NCBI RefSeq assembly: GCF_001592435.1
Contig: NZ_CP014750.1
Coordinates: 868,001 to 932,000, forward strand
Source: Thermococcus peptonophilus
Lineage (GTDB): Archaea > Methanobacteriota_B > Thermococci > Thermococcales > Thermococcaceae
DNA: 64,000 nt
Direction of reading: 5' to 3'
Position numbers and translations under genes: made by a program. This document shows, in pieces, positions 61,369 to 64,000 of the stretch. Below the pieces are notes generated by a model that was given only the letters and a program-made list of their open reading frames with translations, did not search any database and was not told the origin of the DNA. Position 1 is the first letter of the stretch, and each line of letters begins with the position of its first letter.

Positions 61369-62553
61369 ATGCCGATAAGGACCGTTATGAAAGCTAACGA
61401 AGCCGCCGCCTGGGCGGCCAAGCTGGCCAAGCCCAAGGTTATCGCGGCCTTCCCGATTACACCGTCGACCCTCGTTCCGGAGAAGATTAGTGAGTTTGTA
61501 GCCAACGGAGAGCTCGATGCCGAGTTCATCAAGGTCGAGAGCGAGCACTCCGCTATCTCCGCCTGTGTCGGTGCTTCGGCAGCAGGCGTTAGGACTTTCA
61601 CAGCAACCGCTTCCCAGGGTCTCGCCCTGATGCACGAGGTCCTTTTCATCGCCGCTGGAATGCGCCTTCCGATAGTCATCGCCGTTGGAAACCGTTCACT
61701 CAGTGCCCCGATCAACATCTGGAACGACTGGCAGGACAGCATAAGCGAGCGCGATACTGGGTGGCTCCAGTTCTACGCCGAGAACAACCAGGAGGCCCTT
61801 GACCTCATACTCATCGCCTTCAAGGTAGCCGAGGACGAAAGGGTTCTCCTCCCGGCGATGGTCGGCTTCGACGCGTTCATCCTCACCCACACGGTTGAGC
61901 CGGTTGAGATTCCCGACCAGGAGGTCGTCGACGAGTTCCTCGGCGAGTACGAGCCGAAGCACGCCTACCTTGATCCTGCCAGACCGATAACGCAGGGCAC
62001 CCTTGCCTTCCCTGCCCACTACATGGAGGCTAGGTACACCGTCTGGGAGGCCAACGAGAACGCCAAGAAGGTCATCGACGAGGCCTTTACCGAGTTCGAG
62101 AAGAAGTTCGGTAGGAAGTACCAGAAGGTCGAGGAGTACAGGACCGACGATGCCGACATAATCTTCGTCACCATGGGCTCACTCGCAGGAACCGTCAAGG
62201 AGTACGTTGACCACCTCAGGGAGAAGGGTCTGAAGGTCGGCGCTGCGAAGCTCACCGTTTACCGCCCGTTCCCGACCGAGGAAGTTAGGGAACTTGCCAA
62301 GAAGGCCAAGGTTCTCGCGCTCCTTGAGAAGAACGTCACCTTCAGCGTCGGTGGGGCACTCTTCCAAGACTTCAGCAGGGCACTGGTTAACCTCGACGAG
62401 AGGCCCAAGATAGTCGACTTCATCCTCGGCCTCGGTGGCAGGGACGTCACATTCAAGAACCTAGACGAGGCGTTGGCCATAGCCCAGAAGGCCCTCAACG
62501 GTGAGGAGTTTGATGAGGTCAACTGGGTTGGCCTGAGGAAGGAGATACTGTGA
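61369..62553 (+). CDS. porA: Pyruvate ferredoxin oxidoreductase alpha subunit
   Basis: The 394-residue chain has [20 protein letters not shown] (about 25-44), [20 protein letters not shown] and [20 protein letters not shown], and is paralogous to vorA. With PorB it converts pyruvate and CoA to acetyl-CoA, CO2 and reduced ferredoxin, a central energy step in peptide and sugar fermentation. GAGGTGGTGAAAG precedes the ATG. Confidence 0.96.
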   Translation: MPIRTVMKANEAAAWAAKLAKPKVIAAFPITPSTLVPEKISEFVANGELDAEFIKVESEHSAISACVGASAAGVRTFTATASQGLALMHEVLFIAAGMRLPIVIAVGNRSLSAPINIWNDWQDSISERDTGWLQFYAENNQEALDLILIAFKVAEDERVLLPAMVGFDAFILTHTVEPVEIPDQEVVDEFLGEYEPKHAYLDPARPITQGTLAFPAHYMEARYTVWEANENAKKVIDEAFTEFEKKFGRKYQKVEEYRTDDADIIFVTMGSLAGTVKEYVDHLREKGLKVGAAKLTVYRPFPTEEVRELAKKAKVLALLEKNVTFSVGGALFQDFSRALVNLDERPKIVDFILGLGGRDVTFKNLDEALAIAQKALNGEEFDEVNWVGLRKEIL

Positions 62554-62563
62554 GGTGAGGAAA

Positions 62564-63559
62564 ATGGCCGTTAGGAAACCCCCGATTACCACTCGCGAGT
62601 ACTGGGCACCCGGACATGCAGCCTGTGCCGGCTGTGGCTGTGCCACCGCCCTCAAGCTCGCCACCAAGGCCTTCAGCGAGGCCATGGAGGAGAAGTACGG
62701 CGATCCGAACGCCTTCGCCATAGCCCAGGCCACCGGATGTATGGAGGTCGTTTCGGCTGTCTTCCCGTACACCGCCTGGAAGGTTCCCTGGGTGCACGTG
62801 GCTTTCGAGAACGCCGCGGCCGCTGCCAGCGGTGTTGAGGCCGCTTGGAAGAAGCTCGGCAGGAAGGGTAAGATACTTGCCATCGGTGGAGACGGTGGTA
62901 CTGCCGACATAGGTCTCCAGGCTCTCTCGGGAATGCTCGAGAGGAGGCACAACGTCGTCTATCTCATGTACGACAACGAGGCCTACATGAACACCGGAAT
63001 CCAGAGGTCAAGTTCCACCCCCTATGGAGCCTGGACCACCACCTCACCACCCGGAAAGTACTCAATCGGTGAGGACAAGCCCAAGAAGTGGGTCGCACTC
63101 ATAGCTGCAGCCCACCAGGTTCCGTACGTCGCTACCGCGAGCATAGGCAACCCCTTCGACTTCGTGAGGAAGATGAAGAAGGCGGCAAAGGTCGATGGCC
63201 CGGCCTTCGTGCAGGTTCACTGCACCTGCCCGACCGGATGGAAGAGCCCGCTCGAGAAGGGTGTCGAGATAGCCCGCCTTGCCATAGAGACAGGCGTCTG
63301 GCCGCTCTTCGAGATCGAGAACGGCGACTTCTTCAACATCAAGATACAGCCGCCTGGAGGGGGAGCAAAGGTCACCCGCGAGGGCGGCAGAATCGTAGCA
63401 ATCGAGTTCAAGAAGCCCATCGAGGAGTACCTCAAGCTCCAGGGCAGGTTCAAGCACCTCTTCAAGAGGCCCGAAGCAATCGACGAGATGCGCGAGCAGA
63501 TCAAGGCCATGTGGAAGGTCCTCGGTGTTGACGTCACCCTCCCGAAGCCGGAGGAGTGA
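62564..63559 (+). CDS. porB: Pyruvate ferredoxin oxidoreductase beta subunit
   Basis: The 331-residue TPP-binding chain has [16 protein letters not shown] (about 20-35), [20 protein letters not shown] and [20 protein letters not shown], identical in the last two motifs to vorB except at a few positions. It is the last gene of the cluster. GAGGTGAGGAAA precedes the ATG. T-rich tracts follow the stop (CGTTTTTCATCTCTTTTCC). Confidence 0.96.
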   Translation: MAVRKPPITTREYWAPGHAACAGCGCATALKLATKAFSEAMEEKYGDPNAFAIAQATGCMEVVSAVFPYTAWKVPWVHVAFENAAAAASGVEAAWKKLGRKGKILAIGGDGGTADIGLQALSGMLERRHNVVYLMYDNEAYMNTGIQRSSSTPYGAWTTTSPPGKYSIGEDKPKKWVALIAAAHQVPYVATASIGNPFDFVRKMKKAAKVDGPAFVQVHCTCPTGWKSPLEKGVEIARLAIETGVWPLFEIENGDFFNIKIQPPGGGAKVTREGGRIVAIEFKKPIEEYLKLQGRFKHLFKRPEAIDEMREQIKAMWKVLGVDVTLPKPEE

Positions 63560-63728
63560 CGTTATCTTCACATCTTTCGTTTTTCATCTCTTTTCCAGAC
63601 ACTTTAAGGGTGTGAAAACGCAAAATTCTCCCAAAGGCTTCTGAACATGGTTTTCAACTTTTTGTTCATAACACTACTCTTGGGAAATTGTTAAAAAGGG
63701 TGTTACTAAATTTGAGTTTGGTGATACA

Positions 63729-64000
63729 ATGCTCGACCTCAACCGCCTTGTTGGGGAGGGAGACGCGGAAGGGATACTCAAATATGCCAGAGAGTTCCAC
63801 GGACACGTCTGCCCTTACCTTGCGCTTGGCATAAGGGCGTCGCTGGTAGCGATGAAGGAACTCGGCGTTGGCAGGCTTGACCACTCTGGAAGCGTCGATG
63901 AGTCAATCCTTGCAATAGTCGAGACAAACAGCTGCTTTACCGACGGTGTTCAGGTTACTACTGGGTGCACTCTTGGGAACAACTCGTTGATCTATCTCGA
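63729..64000 (+). CDS. FmdE-family protein, N-terminal part (cut by window edge)
   Basis: Ninety codons are visible, starting MLDLNRLVGEGDAEGILKYA. The segment FHGHVCPYLALGIRASLVAM and later TNSCFTDGVQVTTGCTLGNN match the FmdE family (first described beside formylmethanofuran dehydrogenase), with Cys and His likely metal ligands. Thermococcus is not a methanogen, so its role must be different; unknown. GGTGATACA precedes the ATG. Confidence 0.85.
   Translation, partial: MLDLNRLVGEGDAEGILKYAREFHGHVCPYLALGIRASLVAMKELGVGRLDHSGSVDESILAIVETNSCFTDGVQVTTGCTLGNNSLIYL

Noticed and set aside
1-64000. CRISPR arrays, insertion sequences or a replication origin
   Set aside because: No regularly spaced repeats, transposase genes, orc1/cdc6 gene or origin-type repeats were seen.

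Overview
The window is a gene-dense stretch of a hyperthermophilic euryarchaeon, almost certainly a Thermococcus species. The evidence is archaeal information genes (aIF2-gamma, S6e, the three-subunit RPA41/14/32, an ATP-type DNA ligase, NAC, Sec61-beta), tungsten GAPOR, the porG-vorDAB-porDAB cluster, Tgr-type TATCAC-N5-GTGATA operators, GGTGA-type ribosome binding sites and AT-rich TATA boxes before leaderless or short-leader genes. I cannot name the species. Gene content resembles several separate parts of the T. kodakarensis map as I remember it, so the order is rearranged relative to that strain.

Layout. 1-10.1 kb: translation and replication genes, mostly on the minus strand (DUF434 fragment, HD protein, PIN nuclease, aIF2-gamma, S6e; RPA operon), with Sec61-beta, EngB, the Clp1-type RNA kinase and the UbiA lipid prenyltransferase on the plus strand. 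10.1-11.8 kb: scpB, 5S rRNA, tRNA-Asp, a 0.6-kb structured non-coding repeat, and tRNA-Trp whose intron is a box C/D guide. 11.8-18 kb: a small acidic protein, FBP aldolase/phosphatase and GAPOR (each with its own Tgr operator), an FAD enzyme and carbamate kinase. 18-30.6 kb: a coiled-coil gene with archaeosine synthase, an SFM1-like SPOUT enzyme, tRNA-Gly, Tfx, LrgAB, a DUF2139 protein, a chemoreceptor, tetraether synthase (Tes) with a small companion gene, and a type-4 UDG. 30.6-41.9 kb: NhaC, pantoate kinase, DNA ligase, a PrsW-like membrane protein, pyrE, a MinD-like ATPase, an m5U methyltransferase, LrpA, tRNA-Tyr, a class II aldolase and a corrinoid adenosyltransferase. 41.9-43.4 kb: a second copy of the structured repeat beside tRNA-Ala, then a deletion scar joining the 5' end of a malic enzyme gene to a 3'-truncated fumarase alpha gene. 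43.5-57.7 kb: serA, a PhoU-like gene, panE, trmJ, ogt, a TPR membrane protein, two tandem membrane paralogues, VapBC, a CBS protein with an antiporter, NAC, a HEAT-repeat protein, HflX and a Pit phosphate transporter. 57.9-63.6 kb: the keto-acid ferredoxin oxidoreductase cluster. The right edge cuts an FmdE-family gene.

How the genes work together. Sugar metabolism is represented by the gluconeogenic FBPase and the glycolytic GAPOR. Their Tgr operators sit on opposite sides of the TATA box, as expected for activation and repression by one regulator. Pyruvate and branched 2-oxoacids then enter POR and VOR, which share the PorG subunit. Two archaeal CoA-pathway enzymes (KPR and pantoate kinase) and two lipid enzymes (a DGGGP-synthase-type prenyltransferase and Tes) are also present.

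Most unusual items: the two-copy, tRNA-flanking, hairpin-rich element with compensatory base changes (10986-11605 and 41901-42475), and the malic enzyme/fumarase deletion junction near 42862.
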